From positions 5,560,094-5,624,093 of the forward strand of contig CM069595.1 in the NCBI GenBank assembly GCA_035771175.1: a stretch of 64,000 nt of DNA, written 5' to 3'. This document shows positions 61,126 through 64,000 of this stretch, piece by piece. The notes beneath the pieces were generated by a model, which saw only the letters and a program-made list of their open reading frames with translations, made no database searches and was not told the DNA's origin. Position 1 is the stretch's first letter, and every line of letters starts with the position of its first letter. Position numbers and translations under genes: made by a program. The DNA is from Paratinospora sagittata. Lineage: Eukaryota > Streptophyta > Magnoliopsida > Ranunculales > Menispermaceae.

Positions 61126-63028
61126 AGTTTACATATATCCAACATAATATTTATATGCAAGGAGGCAATGATTAATTGTTCGAATTACATCTAGATGTAA
61201 TGCTTATGTAATGATTGTTCAAAAAAAAAAAGTTTATGTTATGATCACCAATATATTTGTCTCTGTTTTTTTTTTTTAATAGGTTTGTCTATGTTGTATG
61301 CATTGTCAATTATAAATTATTTTAATTAGAATTTTAATCGTTGCAGTTAATTTAATTAGGTGGGTGTGTTATTTAAAATAAAAATAAATAGTAACAAGTA
61401 AAGGACTAGTACTGGTGGGTTGTATAAAATTTGAAAAATCAAAGAAAACGGGCAAAAAGTTAAAAATATATTTTTTAAAAACTTGTTAATATAAAGAAGC
61501 TAGAGAATTTGCTATGCAGAATTCATTATCAATAACTAAGTAAGTAAAATCATTTGATTGAACAAAAATAGCAAATTATTAGAATAATAGATCAAATTAT
61601 TTATTCTATTTGACCGGCTATTCCATCCATACTAGCTAGCTAGTAGACAACATGGGAAAAATTTTAAATTGATTTAATCCACTATATATAATGGCCAACC
61701 CAGTAGGTTTAAACCAGAATCATGGAGTTACTTATTATGAATTATTTATACCACAACCAAGACTAGAAAGCGACTAGCGACGTGATCGATCTACATTTTG
61801 TAGGTATGTTATTGAAGTTGTTGTCGCAATGCCATAAGCTAAGAAAAAGTGAACTTCCATCTCCTGCTGGCTAGACACTAATTTCCATATAGAAAGGAGG
61901 AAAAAAGCATTTAATATTAATCTAGAATTAATTAAGCTGTTTTCACAAAGAAACCATATATACTTTCCACCGCGTTACTAATTTGAGGAAAAGTTGTTAA
62001 CTTCCTTTTTAATCTTTTCAAATCTAGTATTAATATGATAGAAAATGTACCCATTAGGATATGTATTACTCGAGAAATAATTTAGGAAATTTTTATACTA
62101 CACAGGCACATATGACCGATTAATTACCTAACAGGTTCATTTCTGCAGTATAGTTGATCAGTTTCATCAATCAGAGAAATACTTTTTTAACTACCAAAAT
62201 TACTACAGCAAATGAAATTACACTACGCCCATATCTCTTGAATATGTATCTCTTTAAAATTATTATTTCCACTTCTCTACCCATATCTCTTGTTCAAGCC
62301 CTTGACCGGAATAAAAGTGTTGTTCACTTGAATACGTATCTCTTTCAATCAATATTTTCACCGTTTTAATTTGCTAGTTTGAGGAGCTAGCTAGGTTGCT
62401 CCTTCTTTTATCATGATCATCCTTTGTAGGGACTTTTTTCCCCTTGATTAGAGTATAGCTTGCTTTTTAGAGCACCCAACTAATCTCTAGTCTTGTAGAT
62501 GAAGCTCTGGTTAGGGTGAGATTCAAACTTAGGACGTTTACTGGGGTGGGTTGCTAGGAAAGAAAAACTAATGGCATAATTTTTTGGATAAAAGAAACTA
62601 TTTGGCATGTAAGATTCTATGGACTACTTTAGTTAGCATGATCTGATCACCGGACTGAAACTACTATAAGTACTAATGGCAGCTTCTTTTATTCTAGTTC
62701 CTATTATTTTTTCTCCCTTAATTAACTTAGTTTAAATAACATCTTCTTTGCAAGGTAGAGCTAGCTAAACACAACCTCCTGTTATATATAGTTAGAGAAA
62801 AAATATAACCAAGAGAAGAAAGACTCATATTATTATTAAAGGAGCAATATTTAGCACTCATAGCAGACAGAAATCACCAGGAATAGGACATAATTAAAAG
62901 CCCCCCTAACATAGTTATGGGCCTAGAAAGAAGAGACAACAGTAAAACAGACATAAAAGGTACCCATGTATCCGAGCAAGCTAGGTGCTGAAAACAAACT
63001 TGCAATCGATATGGAAGAGAAGAAGTCG

Positions 63029-63676
63029 TCACCAATAACTTGTAGGCAGCCACTGCAGTTCAATTCCATAATTCCAAGAAGCTGGAGAATCCTGACTAGG
63101 CTTCAAGTTCACCACACTAGTATAAGCAGTGCATCCTCCAATCCTGGCTCTGATCCTATGTGAAGTAATGGAAGCATCTTTTAGAAAGGTGCAGCAAAGG
63201 GTGTTCTTGCAAGCACTCCCTTCGTTAACCTTCTCCTCATACAGCTTACACAGGCTATTGGAAGAGCAATTTAATGGTGATAACAATAAGTTCTCCGAGC
63301 AATTTAGTAACATAACGGTGTTATGAGTAGATATATTGAAGGGGGAATTCTCATCAAGGCTAAGCCCTCCAACCATTAGGTCAGAAGAATAACATATATC
63401 ACTTCTAATTTTTGGTGGGGCTATAATGAGCTTGTTAGCACTTGGGTTAATGCTCAAGATATTGTAGTATATCCCTTCAGCTGACAAGAACTCTAGAACG
63501 CCATTGTTGCAGTAGATTTTGTACCTAGTGTCACCACAATTGTCGTTGGTGCTAAGTGGAAATGGAACTTCCTTGTTTCCACATTTGCAGCAAGTGTAAA
63601 GAGGAGATACTAGAGTACTAAATGAAGCAATTAGAATGGAGATTATGAAGACAACCATCATGACCATAGTGTCCAT
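63029..63676 (-). CDS. secreted WAK-like galacturonan-binding ectodomain protein, no kinase
   Basis: A single-exon frame of 215 residues, from ATG 63676 to TGA 63029. A signal peptide is clear: MDTMVMMVVFIISILIASFS, with cleavage likely near 25-30. A GUB_WAK_bind-type domain follows (CGNKEVPFPLSTNDNCGD, YKIYCNNGVLEFLS, YYNILSINPSANKLII). Then comes a Cys-rich WAK-associated part (LNCSENLLLSPLNCSSNSLC, CCTFL, GGCTAYTSVV). Several NxS/T sites fit secretion. In the wall-associated receptor kinase family this region binds pectin. No transmembrane helix or kinase follows in the next kilobases downstream, so the product is either a secreted ectodomain protein or a truncated WAKL gene. A minus-strand TATA box lies about 60 bp upstream of the ATG. 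Confidence 0.85.
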   Translation of the reverse strand: MDTMVMMVVFIISILIASFSTLVSPLYTCCKCGNKEVPFPLSTNDNCGDTRYKIYCNNGVLEFLSAEGIYYNILSINPSANKLIIAPPKIRSDICYSSDLMVGGLSLDENSPFNISTHNTVMLLNCSENLLLSPLNCSSNSLCKLYEEKVNEGSACKNTLCCTFLKDASITSHRIRARIGGCTAYTSVVNLKPSQDSPASWNYGIELQWLPTSYW

Positions 63677-64000
63677 GGTTTGATGAGGAGAAAATGACTT
63701 AGAGAAGCAATAGAAGCTAAGGGTCCGGTGCCCATTTATACAAGCTTATAGGAGTATTTCTTATGAGGCATGGATAGTAATAACAGTAATGAATCTGAAA
63801 TGATAATAATAAAAATAATAATGGCCAGCATGAATGGGTGTCATTCAGTGTCCAAAACTCGTTAAGCTAATTTGAATAGGAATTCGGAAATTATTGGGCC
63901 GAGATCATTTCTGAAGCTGCCAGTTGGCTGGTCAGACTATGCTACGTGTAGACAGCTAGCTCTAGCTTAAACTTTTGTGTTACTCAATTTTTCCTAGTTG
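63677..64000. other. promoter flank of the WAK-like gene
   Basis: Apart from the TATA box this stretch is ordinary upstream DNA with an AATAAT-rich run near 63780-63825. No other gene is visible. Confidence 0.5.
63734..63740 (-). promoter_or_regulatory. TATA box of the WAK-like gene
   Basis: TATAAAT on the minus strand, 58-64 bp upstream of the start codon. The context TTGTATAAATGGG is typical of plant core promoters and implies a short leader. Confidence 0.65.

Larger units (their letters stand above)
57322..63028. other. intergenic region between PP2C and the WAK-like gene
   Basis: After the PP2C 3' UTR I see no gene over 5.7 kb. It contains the palindromic repeat array (58868-59715), a second copy of the dispersed repeat also seen at 37 kb (60970-61125), and short local duplications near 62220-62345 around CCCATATCTCTTG. 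No kinase-like frame follows the WAK-like gene on the minus strand. Confidence 0.6.

Noticed and set aside
1..64000. CRISPR arrays, viral islands and known conserved microRNAs
   Set aside because: No spaced identical repeats, no viral coding blocks, and none of the conserved plant microRNA sequences I know (such as miR156, 160, 164-172, 390, 396) was spotted by eye.

Overview
The window is nuclear DNA from a flowering plant, most likely a eudicot. It is AT-rich, its genes have many short exons with plant-type splice sites, and its intergenic DNA is full of decayed retroelements. I cannot name the species. Gene models were built by hand, by joining exons at splice sites that keep the frame and restore known family sequences. 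Every complete model closes in frame.

Layout, left to right. (1) 1-4.5 kb: AT-rich flank with a 5'-truncated L1 LINE (1645-2046) and a probable 5'-UTR intron of the next gene. (2) 4798-6094 (+): DPD1-type organellar DEDDh exonuclease. (3) 6428-6504 (-): a degraded tRNA-Thr(AGT). (4) 7542-11058 (-): a Di19 zinc-finger gene with a U12-type AT-AC intron and an in-frame gap in its first zinc finger. (5) 13286-15317 (-): a two-domain Myb/SANT-like protein. (6) 17096-24883 (-): a DUF789 protein with a polyglutamine tract and a 6.2 kb intron holding several retroelement relics. (7) 28936-34828 (+): NDT1-type NAD+ carrier. (8) 44647-51082 (+): a 19-exon kinesin-14 with an N-terminal CH domain and a second U12-type AT-AC intron. 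(9) 54396-57321 (+): a PP2C phosphatase with a C-terminal CxxC pair and a GC-AG intron. (10) 58.9-59.7 kb: an array of four near-palindromic repeats. (11) 63029-63676 (-): a secreted galacturonan-binding WAK-like ectodomain protein without a kinase.

The genes are independent transcription units that serve different cell functions; they are not an operon or a cluster pathway. From memory, Arabidopsis keeps NDT1 next to one CH-kinesin (At2g47490/At2g47500) and a PP2C next to its paralogue (At1g09160/At1g09170). If so, the right half of this window is an ancestral NDT1-kinesin-PP2C block that Arabidopsis has split between two duplicates.

I found no CRISPR array, virus-like island or clearly new system. 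The most unusual signals are the two AT-AC introns, the Di19 zinc-finger lesion, the GC-AG intron and the palindromic repeat array.
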